The position numbers were made by a program, and so were the translations under genes. This document shows, in pieces, positions 34,638 to 43,070 of a stretch of DNA of 64,000 bases. Source of the stretch: Pseudocitrobacter cyperus. GTDB lineage: Bacteria; Pseudomonadota; Gammaproteobacteria; Enterobacterales; Enterobacteriaceae. The stretch is from contig NZ_JAYMYY010000001.1 of the NCBI RefSeq assembly GCF_039889165.1, positions 1,736,001 to 1,800,000 on the forward strand. Reading direction: 5' to 3'. The notes beneath the pieces are model-generated. The model saw only the letters and a list, made by a program, of their open reading frames with translations. It was not told where the DNA came from and made no database searches. Each line of letters begins with the position of its first letter. The first letter of the stretch is position 1.

Positions 34638-35369
34638 TCAGGAGCCACGGATCAGACGGTTGCCCGCCGTCGCGAGGTCTTCTGCGGCTTTCATCATTTT
34701 GATCTGCGCTTCGAACTGGCGGTTGAGCGCAATGCTCGACACCATTTCGTCAATCGCCGAGACGTTGGCGCTCTCCAGATGTCCGGCGGCGATCATCACG
34801 TCCTCATCGCGCGGGTTGACCGCCGCGTTAGTCACCAGAAAACCGTCAGCGTTTTTACTCAGTTCACCGGTGGGCACATTGACCAGCTTGATACGGTCAA
34901 TATCCACCGGCGCGGCGATATCGCCATCGTCAGGCACAATGGTTATCACCCCATCATCACCGATGCTCACGGAGGAGAACGGCGGCAGGACAATCGGCCC
35001 GTTGTCCCCTTCCACCGGCAGACCGTTAATCGACAGTTCACCATCAGCATTAACATCAATCTGCCCGTTGCGGGTATACACCTCACGGTTGCCCTGGCTC
35101 AGGGCGATCAACCCCTCGCCCTTAATCGCCACGTCGAGATCGCGCCCGGTATCACGCACCGCGCCGGGCGTCATATCCACGCCGCCCTGCATCGGCTGCG
35201 TCATGTAACGCGAGGCGTAGCCTTCGCCGTTCACCTGTTGGGTCATCGCCCTGTCAAGATCGCCGCGAAATCCCTGGGTGTTAACGTTCGCCAGGTTGTT
35301 GGCGTGGATCTCCTGCTGCGACAGCGTGCGTGATGCGCCGCTCACGGCGGTAAAAATCAAACGATCCAT
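34638..35369 (-). CDS. lfgF: Proximal rod protein, FlgF family
   Basis: The 243-residue protein starts 'MDRLIFTAVSGASRTL' and carries the 'NNLANVNTQGFRGD' rod signature and the 'EMVSSIALNRQFEAQIKMM' C-terminus. It overlaps the lfgE stop by one base. Confidence 0.95.
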   Translation of the reverse strand: MDRLIFTAVSGASRTLSQQEIHANNLANVNTQGFRGDLDRAMTQQVNGEGYASRYMTQPMQGGVDMTPGAVRDTGRDLDVAIKGEGLIALSQGNREVYTRNGQIDVNADGELSINGLPVEGDNGPIVLPPFSSVSIGDDGVITIVPDDGDIAAPVDIDRIKLVNVPTGELSKNADGFLVTNAAVNPRDEDVMIAAGHLESANVSAIDEMVSSIALNRQFEAQIKMMKAAEDLATAGNRLIRGS

Positions 35370-36559
35370 TACACCGCCTGGAAGAGTGCGTTCATCATGC
35401 TGTCATTGGTGCTGATCACTTTGGTGTTAGCCTGATAGTTACGCTGCGCGGTCATCAGCCCCACCAGTTCAGAGGTCAGGTCGACGTTAGACTGCTCCAG
35501 CGCACCGGCGGTGATCGAACCCAGCAGTCCTGTACCCGGAGCACCGGTCAGCGGCGCGCCGGAGCTGGCGGTTTGCGTCCAGGTGGTGCCATCCTGCGAC
35601 TGAAGGCCGTTGGCGTTAGCGAAGTCCGCCAGTACCAGTTGCCCCTGCAACATGCGCTCGCCGTTAGAGAAGGTGGCGTAAACGCTGCCGTCGGCGTCAA
35701 TCGCCTGCCCGGTACGTTCACCGGAGGCATAGCCGCTGCCCTGGTTTTTGCTGACCGAGAAGTCAGAACCGTACTGGGTGGTGCCGTTATAGCTCAGGTC
35801 GATAGCCAGCCCAGCCGCGCCCGGAACATCGATATTCAGGGTGGTCAGGTTGGTCGGTTTGGTCAGTACGCCCTGATCGGAGAAGGTCATCTCCTGGGTG
35901 CTGTTCGGGATTTCCGCGTCATCCATGTAGTAGTGCACTTCCCAGGTGTTATCGTCCGTTTTCACGAAATACTGGTTCAGCGTATGTTCACGCCCCAGTG
36001 AGTCATAGACCTGAGTGGTATAGCTGTTGTTGTAGGAGGTGTTGTCTTTGGGGTCGAATGTCCCGTTGACCGGCACTTCCGCGTTGGCATCAAGGTTGGC
36101 GGTGAAGTCGAGACTGTCGGTCGCTTTCGCCGGAATGGAACCGCTGCTGATGGTCAGGTTGCCGACAGTACCCACCTGAAGCTGGCCGTTTGCATCTACC
36201 GGATACCCCTGTAAGTACATACCCAGGTTGTTGATCAGGTTGCCGCTGCTGTCGGTACCGAAATAGCCCGCACGGCTGTAGGCGGTCGTCCCCGCGCTAT
36301 CGCGTACCACAAAGAAGCCATTGCCGTTGATCGCCAGATCGAGGGCGTTGCCGGTGGAAGCGATGCTTCCGCCTTTGGTGATGCTCTGCGTCACGCCGGA
36401 AACGCCGACACCCAGCGGCTGGCTTTCGGCATACAGCGAAGAAAACTCAGCGCGGCCAGATTTGAAACCCACGGTGCCGGAGTTAGCGATGTTGTTGGAG
36501 ATCGCGTTAAGCTGTTCTGTTACGGCGTTCAGGCCGGTGGTGGCAATATTAAAGCTCAT
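35369..36559 (-). CDS. lfgE: Hook protein, FlgE family
   Basis: The 396-residue protein has 'TTGLNAVTEQLNAISNNIAN' at the N-terminus and 'SELVGLMTAQRNYQANTKVI' at the C-terminus. Length is close to E. coli FlgE (402). It forms the lateral hook under control of the LafE ruler. Confidence 0.96.
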   Translation of the reverse strand: MSFNIATTGLNAVTEQLNAISNNIANSGTVGFKSGRAEFSSLYAESQPLGVGVSGVTQSITKGGSIASTGNALDLAINGNGFFVVRDSAGTTAYSRAGYFGTDSSGNLINNLGMYLQGYPVDANGQLQVGTVGNLTISSGSIPAKATDSLDFTANLDANAEVPVNGTFDPKDNTSYNNSYTTQVYDSLGREHTLNQYFVKTDDNTWEVHYYMDDAEIPNSTQEMTFSDQGVLTKPTNLTTLNIDVPGAAGLAIDLSYNGTTQYGSDFSVSKNQGSGYASGERTGQAIDADGSVYATFSNGERMLQGQLVLADFANANGLQSQDGTTWTQTASSGAPLTGAPGTGLLGSITAGALEQSNVDLTSELVGLMTAQRNYQANTKVISTNDSMMNALFQAV

Positions 36560-36593
36560 AAAAGTTCCTGTTTCATCATCTCGTCAGCGCGCA

Positions 36594-37271
36594 TCAGGCG
36601 CTGTTTTTCGAGGTTGTTCCAAACTGCGTAATGTTGTTGTAAGCAATGTCGCCAATGCCATTGATGTTCAGCACCGTCGAGCTACCGTCGAGCGGAATGC
36701 GCACGTTAGTGACCGTGCCGCCCACTTCAATCGGCACCGCTTCTTCACCGGTATCCGTCACCACGCTCAGGGTATATTTGCCTTCGCTCAGGCCCATTTC
36801 CGCCGGGTCGATGGTGAAATCCACCTGCCCCGCTTCCTGTTTGCCCAACTCAATTTTGTGCTCGACGCCAGCGGAGTCCTTCACAATCACCGTCACCACG
36901 CCTGCGGCATGTTCCAGCGTCAGACGCCCGTCAATCGCCGTTTCTCCGTCGCTGTTGATGCTGTCGCTCTGCACCATCACATGCTGGCCGACCAGATTGC
37001 CGGTGGTGAGGGTTTGCAGGTTGTCCATCAGCACCGAACTGTTGGCCATAAGCTGCGACATGGTCTCCATTGATTGCACCTGAGTAAGCTGCGCCAGTTG
37101 GCTGACGTATTCGGTGCCATCGGTCGGGTTGAGCGGATCCTGGTTCTGGATCTGCGCCACCAGCAACTGCATAAACAGGGTATTCATGCCCGATGCGGTG
37201 CTGCTGTTGCTGGCGATGCTGCTGTCGTAAGAGGTCGCCTGGGCGTTACTGGTCGTGTTGTCGACATTCAT
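36594..37271 (-). CDS. lfgD: Hook cap protein, FlgD family
   Basis: The 225-residue protein has the FlgD N-terminal export segment and 'FMQLLVAQIQNQDPLNPTDG' with 'YVSQLAQLTQVQSMETM'. A FlgD Ig-like/Tudor C-terminal part follows. It caps the growing hook. It starts two bases after lfgC. Confidence 0.95.
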   Translation of the reverse strand: MNVDNTTSNAQATSYDSSIASNSSTASGMNTLFMQLLVAQIQNQDPLNPTDGTEYVSQLAQLTQVQSMETMSQLMANSSVLMDNLQTLTTGNLVGQHVMVQSDSINSDGETAIDGRLTLEHAAGVVTVIVKDSAGVEHKIELGKQEAGQVDFTIDPAEMGLSEGKYTLSVVTDTGEEAVPIEVGGTVTNVRIPLDGSSTVLNINGIGDIAYNNITQFGTTSKNSA

Positions 37272-37273
37272 AC

Positions 37274-37699
37274 TTACGCTTCTCCGAGTCGCAGCAGGCT
37301 TTGCTGCATGCTTTTCACACTGTTGAGCACTTCGACGTTGGTTTCGAAGCTGCGCGATGCCGACATCATGTCCGCCATCTCTTCCACCACGTTGACGCCC
37401 GGGTAGTAGACGTAGCCGTTGTCATTCGCCAGCGGGTTATGGGGTTCGTAGCGTTCAACGGCGTCGCCGCTCTCCACCACATCCATCACCTGTACGCGTG
37501 CGCCGGTCAGGGCGCGGCTGTTCATCAGTTCGTCGTTGTTGTAAATCGCGGCAAACACCGGGCGGCGGGCTTTATAAACCCCCTCTTCGGTCGCAGCCGC
37601 AGTTTCTGCGTTCGCAAGGTTACTGGCGATGGTGTTCAGTCGAACGGTTTGCGCCGTCATCGCCGACCCCGAGACGCGATAAATATCGGTAAAAGCCAT
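37274..37699 (-). CDS. lfgC: Proximal rod protein, FlgC family
   Basis: The 141-residue protein has 'YRVSGSAMTAQTVRLNTIASNLAN' and the 'YYPGVNVVEEMADMMSASRSF' segment of FlgC. Length is normal (E. coli 134). Confidence 0.95.
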   Translation of the reverse strand: MAFTDIYRVSGSAMTAQTVRLNTIASNLANAETAAATEEGVYKARRPVFAAIYNNDELMNSRALTGARVQVMDVVESGDAVERYEPHNPLANDNGYVYYPGVNVVEEMADMMSASRSFETNVEVLNSVKSMQQSLLRLGEA

Positions 37700-37722
37700 A
37701 TTCCGTGATTACCTGCGTAGGG

Positions 37723-38073
37723 TTACTTACCTTCAATAGCCTGCTTCAGGCCGGTGAATTTCATGTTTAAAAATGCCAGGCTCATCTGGTAGTCCTGCGC
37801 GTTTTTGGCGAACTCTGCCTGCTCCACATTTAGCGAAACCGTGTTGCCGTCAGACGCGGGCTGATAGGGCACGCGATACATCGCCTGCGGCGTCGCTGAT
37901 TGTGAAAAACTGCGCGATGAACGTTGCATCTCAGCGGCAAAATCAATATCTTTAGCCTGAAAGTTGGGGGTATCGACATTGGCCAGGTTGGCTGAAAGCA
38001 ACTCTGCTCGGGAAAGTCGAAGTGCTACAGCCTGTGGATGTACGCCCAATGCTTTGTCAAAAGTAATACTCAC
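37723..38073 (-). CDS. lfgB: Proximal rod protein, FlgB family
   Basis: The 116-residue protein has 'RLSRAELLSANLANVDTPNF', the rod signature, and a C-terminal helix 'YQMSLAFLNMKFTGLKQAIEG'. It heads the lfgB-to-lafW operon, which spans about 9.7 kb. A sigma-54 promoter lies about 50 bases upstream. Confidence 0.95.
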   Translation of the reverse strand: MSITFDKALGVHPQAVALRLSRAELLSANLANVDTPNFQAKDIDFAAEMQRSSRSFSQSATPQAMYRVPYQPASDGNTVSLNVEQAEFAKNAQDYQMSLAFLNMKFTGLKQAIEGK

Positions 38074-38121
38074 AATTCACGCCCTCGTGATGCTAAACCT
38101 GCAATGATCTGCTCACCCTAA

Positions 38122-38139
38122 TAGCAAAATCCATGCCAA
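38122..38139 (-). promoter_or_regulatory. Sigma-54 promoter of the lfgB operon
   Basis: On the minus strand TTGGCATGGATTTTGCTA has the -24 GG and -12 GC exactly 10 bases apart and agrees with the sigma-54 consensus except at one position of the -24 box. It lies between divergent lfgA and lfgB and faces lfgB. It fits activation by LafK. Confidence 0.8.
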
Positions 38140-38151
38140 GGTTTTAACGTC

Positions 38152-38934
38152 ATGATTTATAATGATTTAAACTGTTTTACCGCCGCCAGCATGAAGCGTT
38201 ACTTCCGCTTCGGCGTACTCTCTTTCCTCCTTGTGCTGACGGCGAGCGCCGCGGCCAGCGGAAAAACCCCGAATGCCCGCAAGCAGATCCAGGTCGCCGT
38301 TCAACTCAACGCCGCTGAAGTTATCTATCAGGAAGCCAGGCGCCGTCAGTGGCCGAATTACCAGGCAGATCTGAACCTGTTTATTCCTTCAGAGGTGTCG
38401 CGCTTCGCCACCTGCGCCAAAGAACCCACCGTTTCCTTCCCCGATGGCGAGCGCATCGACCTCATCCGTCTGCGCGTTGACGTGCGTTGTGAAAGCCCGC
38501 AGCGCTGGGATGTGGCGGTGACGGTGAAACCGGATATCTACCTTCCGGTGGTCGTGGCGCAAAACACGCTGGAGCGCGGACACCTGCTCTCTCCTTCTGA
38601 TGTCGCCATTAAGAAGCTCAATATCAGCAGCCTGCGCGGTAACTATCTGACCAACCCCGACGAAGTGATGGGGCTGACGGTAAAGCGCCGCGTGCGTGAA
38701 CGCCAGGCGATTGCCCTCACCCAACTGGAATCCCCGGTGCTGGTCGAGCGCGGTCAACGTGTGCTGATGATTGCCGAACAGGGCGGTGTGGAAGCCCGCA
38801 CCATGGGCGAGGCGATGAAAAAGGGGCGTAAAGGCGAGATGATTAAAGTGAAAAATGAGAGTAGCGAACGCGTGGTGAGCGCCATTGTCGCCGAAAGCGG
38901 CGTGGTGAAAATGGTCTACGCCAGCGGGCGCTAA
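38152..38934 (+). CDS. lfgA: P-ring assembly chaperone, FlgA family
   Basis: The product has up to 260 residues. An internal ATG at 38191 would give a cleaner signal peptide ('MKRYFRFGVLSFLLVLTASA') and 247 residues, so the true start is uncertain. The C-terminal SAF-like domain shows 'NTLERGHLLSPSDV' and 'VKRRVRERQAIALTQLE', as in FlgA. It escorts LfgI to the P-ring in the periplasm. It is divergent from lfgB and followed by lfgM, which has its own promoter. Confidence 0.92.
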   Translation: MIYNDLNCFTAASMKRYFRFGVLSFLLVLTASAAASGKTPNARKQIQVAVQLNAAEVIYQEARRRQWPNYQADLNLFIPSEVSRFATCAKEPTVSFPDGERIDLIRLRVDVRCESPQRWDVAVTVKPDIYLPVVVAQNTLERGHLLSPSDVAIKKLNISSLRGNYLTNPDEVMGLTVKRRVRERQAIALTQLESPVLVERGQRVLMIAEQGGVEARTMGEAMKKGRKGEMIKVKNESSERVVSAIVAESGVVKMVYASGR

Positions 38935-38950
38935 AAAAGTGAGGATGAGG

Positions 38951-38981
38951 TTTAAGTTTGTCGACACTCTGGCCGCTCTTA
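38951..38981 (+). promoter_or_regulatory. Candidate LafS (sigma-28-like) promoter of lfgM
   Basis: TTTAAGTTT is followed by GCCGCTCTTA 16 bases after TTTAA. This matches the FliA pattern well and shares the core of the two flagellin elements. It lies about 85 bases upstream of lfgM. The cargo genes after lfgN may be read from it too. Confidence 0.55.
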
Positions 38982-39066
38982 TTCAATACAGGGCATCGGA
39001 AGCCCCACTTCCGCCAGGCAGGATTCGTCAGCACCCATACCAAAAAATGAAAAAGAGAGCGTAGCG

Positions 39067-39339
39067 ATGAAAGTAGAAGCAACCCAATACAATCTGGCCA
39101 GCGCCATCAACAAAGCCAGCGCCGCCGAGCAGACCCGCACCGTCGCGCAGGAAGGCAGCAAAATAGAACGCAGCGCCGCGATTGACCCGGTACTGGGCGA
39201 TGCGCAATCACAACTGGCCGCGCTGCCGGAAGTGGATATGGCCCGAGTCGCCGAGATGAAAGACGCCATCAGCAGCGGCAAAATTGCCATTAATCTCGAC
39301 TCCCTGACGGAGTCGATGCAGAAATACTTCCAGAGGTAA
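39067..39339 (+). CDS. lfgM: Anti-sigma-28 factor, FlgM family
   Basis: The 90-residue protein has the C-terminal FlgM region ('VDMARVAEMKDAISSGKIAI', then 'LTESMQKYF') that binds sigma-28. It should hold LafS inactive until it is exported through the completed lateral hook. It sits 2 bases before lfgN. Confidence 0.92.
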   Translation: MKVEATQYNLASAINKASAAEQTRTVAQEGSKIERSAAIDPVLGDAQSQLAALPEVDMARVAEMKDAISSGKIAINLDSLTESMQKYFQR

Positions 39340-39341
39340 AT

Positions 39342-39779
39342 ATGACTAACGCTGCCCATAGCGTTAAAAGCCTGATACAGGGTATGGTCTGCGATCGCCA
39401 GCACTACCAGGCCCTGATCCAACTTCTTGAAGCGCAGCGCGAGCACATCATTGCCCGCCGCGCAAGCGAACTCGATGCCCTGAATACTCAGGTGATGGAG
39501 CGCTACCAGCAGCTTTCCGCGAACAGCCAGCAGCGCTATCGCCTGCTCAATCAGCTAGGTATTCCGGCGACGGCCGAAGGAATGCTGTCGCTGATTTCCC
39601 GCCTTCCCGCCTCTCATCGCACATCGGTTGCCGCACTGTGGCAGGCGCTGCAACAGCAGGCAAACCAGTGCTTTGCCGCCAATGAATACAATGGTTCTCT
39701 GATGAACATGCAACAGGAGATCCTGGTGAATGTGTTGAACGCCAGCGAGCCGGAAAACTGGTTATATCAGCAGGGGTGA
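39342..39779 (+). CDS. lfgN: Export chaperone for junction proteins, FlgN family
   Basis: The 145-residue, mostly helical protein fits FlgN, the chaperone of FlgK and FlgL. Its TGA overlaps the GTG start of the next gene, so the cargo gene is coupled to it. Confidence 0.88.
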   Translation: MTNAAHSVKSLIQGMVCDRQHYQALIQLLEAQREHIIARRASELDALNTQVMERYQQLSANSQQRYRLLNQLGIPATAEGMLSLISRLPASHRTSVAALWQALQQQANQCFAANEYNGSLMNMQQEILVNVLNASEPENWLYQQG

Positions 39780-40597
39780 TCCCAACCCGCTTCATCTCCC
39801 TTAGAGGTCTGTTTTCAGTGGAAGACAATATTTTCAAATTCCGCCGCGATATTAATATTCATTATCGCATCAGTCAGCCTAAATACGATTGCCAGCACCT
39901 GCTGATTGTTATGTCAGGGTTTAATATTCCTGACCCCACTATTTATGATTTTGATATGCTGGCGCATTGCCGCTCCACTATTTTGTGGATTAAAGATGAT
40001 TTTAATGGTTTACCCGCTTATTACCTATGCCACCAAATGAAATTCGACATTGAGAACGGGGTCAGTACGCTTATCAATGCGGTGATTGAGTACGTGAAGC
40101 CCAAAAATATCTCCATACTGGGCGCATCGAAAGGTGGCAGCGCGGCGCTGTACTACGGTATTAAGCACAAAATCAAAAATATCATTACCTGTGTGCCGCA
40201 GTTCAACATAGGTAGCTATGTCGCAAGCGGATACTGGGAAGCGGTTGGCCGAAGTATGATGGGTGAGGTGTCGGCGGAAAAAATCGTCATTCTCGACCGT
40301 TATCTGTCAGGGATCATTAAGTACGATAAGCTTCTGCAACGGAATATTTACCTGTTTACCTCCCGCCAGGATAAACAGTATCAGACAGAGATCGCCCCTC
40401 ACCTCTCACTTTTTGATAAATACACGTCCTTCAATCTGATTGAGACTGCTTCAAGCCTGGTTACTGAGCATACTGCGGTGACGCCTTATAATTTAAATCT
40501 TATTTTGGCGCTGATTTATCAGTTTGAATCAGGGGTATCTCCTGCCTGGGGTCACATCCGCAACGGCGACCAGAGCCACTTCATTCACAAGGAATAA
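39776..40597 (+). CDS. Asp2/XcbB-like alpha/beta hydrolase (surface glycan modification, cargo gene)
   Basis: The 273-residue frame starts with a GTG overlapping the lfgN stop. A second GTG at 39818 behind AGAGG is an alternative start. The protein has an alpha/beta-hydrolase core: a nucleophile elbow 'GASKGG' with Ser118, plausible acid Asp199 ('SRQDKQY') and His232 ('VTEHTAV'). The sequence resembles capsule proteins of the XcbB/CpsF type and the acetyltransferase Asp2 of accessory Sec loci. It could therefore add or remove an acyl group on a glycan or glycoprotein. Base composition looks AT-richer than the flanking flagellar genes, which suggests cargo DNA. Function is not proven by sequence. 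Confidence 0.6.
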   Translation: MIPTRFISLRGLFSVEDNIFKFRRDINIHYRISQPKYDCQHLLIVMSGFNIPDPTIYDFDMLAHCRSTILWIKDDFNGLPAYYLCHQMKFDIENGVSTLINAVIEYVKPKNISILGASKGGSAALYYGIKHKIKNIITCVPQFNIGSYVASGYWEAVGRSMMGEVSAEKIVILDRYLSGIIKYDKLLQRNIYLFTSRQDKQYQTEIAPHLSLFDKYTSFNLIETASSLVTEHTAVTPYNLNLILALIYQFESGVSPAWGHIRNGDQSHFIHKE

Positions 40598-40600
40598 ATT

Positions 40601-41659
40601 ATGCGTGCGCAGACCGATTGCGTTGCCTTTTTTATGGAAACCTCTTTCCATTACCAGGTTTATCGCAACATCATTAGCCACCTGATTAGCCACAACGTTG
40701 CCTGCGAACTGGTGGTTAATGACCTGATTGAACCAGCATTCGTTAATGAGATGATTTCCGGGCTGAGAAAAATCAGCATGCCGGGGCTGGCTTGTGTTTC
40801 ATTATCGTCGGTGATTAAGTCAGGAAAAAAATATCGCTGTATGATCAGCCCCTATTATCTACAGTATCTTGAAAAAACGGCAGATATTCATATACGCACA
40901 CTGTACGGCCTGGCGAAAAATCAGTGGAATCATGCCGAATGGAATACTCAGTATGACTATATTTTATGCTACAGCCACTATACGCAGGCATCCTTGCAGT
41001 GTGGCGATAAAGCCATCGTGGTCGGCAATCCGCGTTTTGACGACTGGCATAATAAAACGTATCAAAAAGCGCTCCCGTCTGAATTAAACATCAACCCCGC
41101 CAAACCGACGCTGCTTTATGCTCCGACCTATGGCGATCTCAGTTCTCTTCCCCACTGGGCGGAAAAGCTGGGGCGTTTACGTCAGGAGTACAATATTATT
41201 GCCAAACTGCATCATGGCACCCTGTACCGGGAGAGTGAGCGTAGCGCCCTGAAGCTGGCGCAGCGTTATCTGAAAAATATCGTCAGCGATAATGACCTGA
41301 CGCTGACCCTGCTCGAACAGGCCGATTACGTCGTCACCGACAACAGCGGCTTTATTTTTGATGCCATCCATGCCGACAAAAAAGTGATTCTTCTTAACTG
41401 GAAGGAGATGGGGAAATTACTGGCCGATAACGCGTCTTATAGCTCCCCCGACAGCCCGGAACAGAAAGTTCGTGCATACCTGCCAGTTGCTGAAGATATG
41501 CAGGAAATACGCGACTATTTATCAGCAGACTGGCCCTGGGGCGAAATAGCGCCCGCGCTGCAAAACATTAAAACCGAATATTGCGATGCCTTTAATGATG
41601 GAATGGCCGGACTTCGCGCCGCGCTGGTCATTATTGAAGCGCTACGCGAGCAGCGTTAA
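40601..41659 (+). CDS. CDP-glycerol glycerophosphotransferase (TagB/TagF family)
   Basis: The 352-residue protein has the C-terminal fold of the CDP-glycerol glycerophosphotransferases: 'KPTLLYAPTYGDLSSL', 'IIAKLHHGTLY' with the catalytic-type His, and 'ADYVVTDNSGFIFDAI'. Gram-positive relatives build poly(glycerol phosphate) wall teichoic acid. Here the enzyme is much shorter than TagF, nearer to the single-transfer primase TagB. It lies 3 bases after the hydrolase gene. The CDP-glycerol donor would come from the TagD-like enzyme encoded by the facing operon (41694-42086). The acceptor may be a flagellin glycan; this is inference. Confidence 0.82.
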   Translation: MRAQTDCVAFFMETSFHYQVYRNIISHLISHNVACELVVNDLIEPAFVNEMISGLRKISMPGLACVSLSSVIKSGKKYRCMISPYYLQYLEKTADIHIRTLYGLAKNQWNHAEWNTQYDYILCYSHYTQASLQCGDKAIVVGNPRFDDWHNKTYQKALPSELNINPAKPTLLYAPTYGDLSSLPHWAEKLGRLRQEYNIIAKLHHGTLYRESERSALKLAQRYLKNIVSDNDLTLTLLEQADYVVTDNSGFIFDAIHADKKVILLNWKEMGKLLADNASYSSPDSPEQKVRAYLPVAEDMQEIRDYLSADWPWGEIAPALQNIKTEYCDAFNDGMAGLRAALVIIEALREQR

Positions 41660-41661
41660 AA

Positions 41662-41690
41662 AAGATCGGGCCACGATATCGTGGCCTGAT
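41662..41690. terminator. Terminator hairpin between converging cargo operons
   Basis: GGCCACGATATCGTGGCC at 41669-41686 is a perfect 18-base palindrome. On the minus strand it is followed by CGATCTTTTTT, giving a terminator for the tagD-like gene. On the plus strand it may act weakly. Confidence 0.78.
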
Positions 41691-41693
41691 GGT

Positions 41694-42086
41694 TCAGAGA
41701 TGTTTAATGACTTCAATCACCGCCGTTGTGGAAACGGCGGGCGTGCGAGGGAGATAAACCACCTTCACCGAGTCGCAGAGATGATCAAATTTTCCCTGCC
41801 AGTCATCTCCCATCACTAAGGTATCTGCGGCGTAGCGTTTAATATATTCCGCCTTTAATTCCAGAGACTCCTCAAGAAAGACCGCATCAACATATTTTAT
41901 TCCGGCAACAATCGACAGCCGCTCCTGTTCTGCATAGATGGGATAACGCCCTTTTTTTTGGTAATTCAGGGCATCCGATGAGACGCCCACCACCAGCCGT
42001 CCGCCCAGCGCTTTTGCCCGGCGCAGAATATGCAGGTGGCCGACATGAAACACATCAAACGTGCCAAAGGTAATGATATTTGTCAT
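41694..42086 (-). CDS. Glycerol-3-phosphate cytidylyltransferase (TagD-like)
   Basis: The 130-residue nucleotidyltransferase has the family signatures 'GTFDVFHVGH' (8-17) and 'RTPAVSTT' near 113-120, which corresponds to the RTxGISTT motif of TagD. Length is the same as Bacillus TagD (129). It should make CDP-glycerol from glycerol-3-phosphate and CTP, the donor for the glycerophosphotransferase encoded next door. It is the last gene of the lfiE-to-tagD operon, 13 bases after the FliB-like gene. Confidence 0.85.
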   Translation of the reverse strand: MTNIITFGTFDVFHVGHLHILRRAKALGGRLVVGVSSDALNYQKKGRYPIYAEQERLSIVAGIKYVDAVFLEESLELKAEYIKRYAADTLVMGDDWQGKFDHLCDSVKVVYLPRTPAVSTTAVIEVIKHL

Positions 42087-42099
42087 GTGCGTCAGGCCA

Positions 42100-43044
42100 T
42101 TACAGCAGAGACAGCCCGCATAACAGGCTGTAATCCGCCGTGGTATCCCCTTTTGGCGGGAAAGGATGCTGCTGTTTCCACGCTTCGAATGCGCTCACCA
42201 GCATCGCTGCCTCTTCTGCCGTCAGTTGATGGTTATCAGCGCTGCGAATAGCGCAGAGCATTTTGATGCAGAAAAAATCACGCGCCAGGGCGAGGAATGC
42301 TTCACCGTAGTTGTCGCAGGCAATGCCCGGGAAAACCTGATGGTAGAGCTGATAAATCAGCGCATTCGTCAGGATCCACGGCTGTTCATCAAACAAGGTG
42401 ATCGCCTGCCATTGGGCAGCCATCGCCTGATGACGCTCCGCCAGGCGTGAAGGCGAGAGGATCGCCAGTTCGCTCAGCTTCAGCGCCATCGCCATTTTTT
42501 CGGCCATCGGCACATCCAGATTCAGGCGAATCGCTCCCATCTCTTTTAACGCCGCCACCTGGTGCTCAGGAATGGCGGGCAACAGGGCAAACTGCTGTGC
42601 CAGCACGCCCTTCTCCGCCAGGTCAGCAAGTTGTTCAGCCATCGCGCTTAACAGGGCGGGCTCCTGCTCACCCTGGTCTCGATACTGCTGCGCTTTACTC
42701 AGCAGCACGCCGATTGCATAAAGACGCCCTTCCAGCGTCAGCGCCGGATGGATTGCCAGGTTAATACAGTGCTGATTCAGCGCTTCATGCCAGGCATCCA
42801 GTACGGTTTCACTCTCCGCGGGTTTCGGTTCAGTGTGCAGTACAAAGGCTTCCGGGTTAAGCAAGGCCTGGCGGGCTGCCGTCTCGCAGGCGAGATTCAG
42901 GCTTTCGCGCTGCTGATTTTTCAGCCTGATGCTGACATACGGAAAACCGGGCTGCGCGTGGCGGCAGGCCAGGCAAGTGCAGGCACTCTCCTGCGCCGCA
43001 TAGCCTTTAACAAACTCAGGGTGATAATGTTCGATCGATTCCAT
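42100..43044 (-). CDS. FliB-like (flagellin lysine-N-methylase family) protein, shortened
   Basis: The 314-residue protein shows patches of the FliB family: 'HPEFVKGYAAQESACTC' at the N-terminus, 'LACETAARQALLNPEAF' at about 50-67 and 'ALTLEGRLYAIGVLL' at about 100-114. The C-terminal region around 'WILTNALIYQLYHQVFPG' also fits. FliB (about 400 residues) methylates lysines of flagellin and carries a cysteine-rich Fe-S region between the first two patches. Here that stretch is reduced to three nearby Cys (22, 24, 27) plus the one in 'LACET', so about 80 residues are missing. It could be an altered modification enzyme or a degenerate one. The family call is moderate. Confidence 0.5.
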   Translation of the reverse strand: MESIEHYHPEFVKGYAAQESACTCLACRHAQPGFPYVSIRLKNQQRESLNLACETAARQALLNPEAFVLHTEPKPAESETVLDAWHEALNQHCINLAIHPALTLEGRLYAIGVLLSKAQQYRDQGEQEPALLSAMAEQLADLAEKGVLAQQFALLPAIPEHQVAALKEMGAIRLNLDVPMAEKMAMALKLSELAILSPSRLAERHQAMAAQWQAITLFDEQPWILTNALIYQLYHQVFPGIACDNYGEAFLALARDFFCIKMLCAIRSADNHQLTAEEAAMLVSAFEAWKQQHPFPPKGDTTADYSLLCGLSLL

Positions 43045-43070
43045 CTTGCTCTCTCAGGGGCATAATCTGT

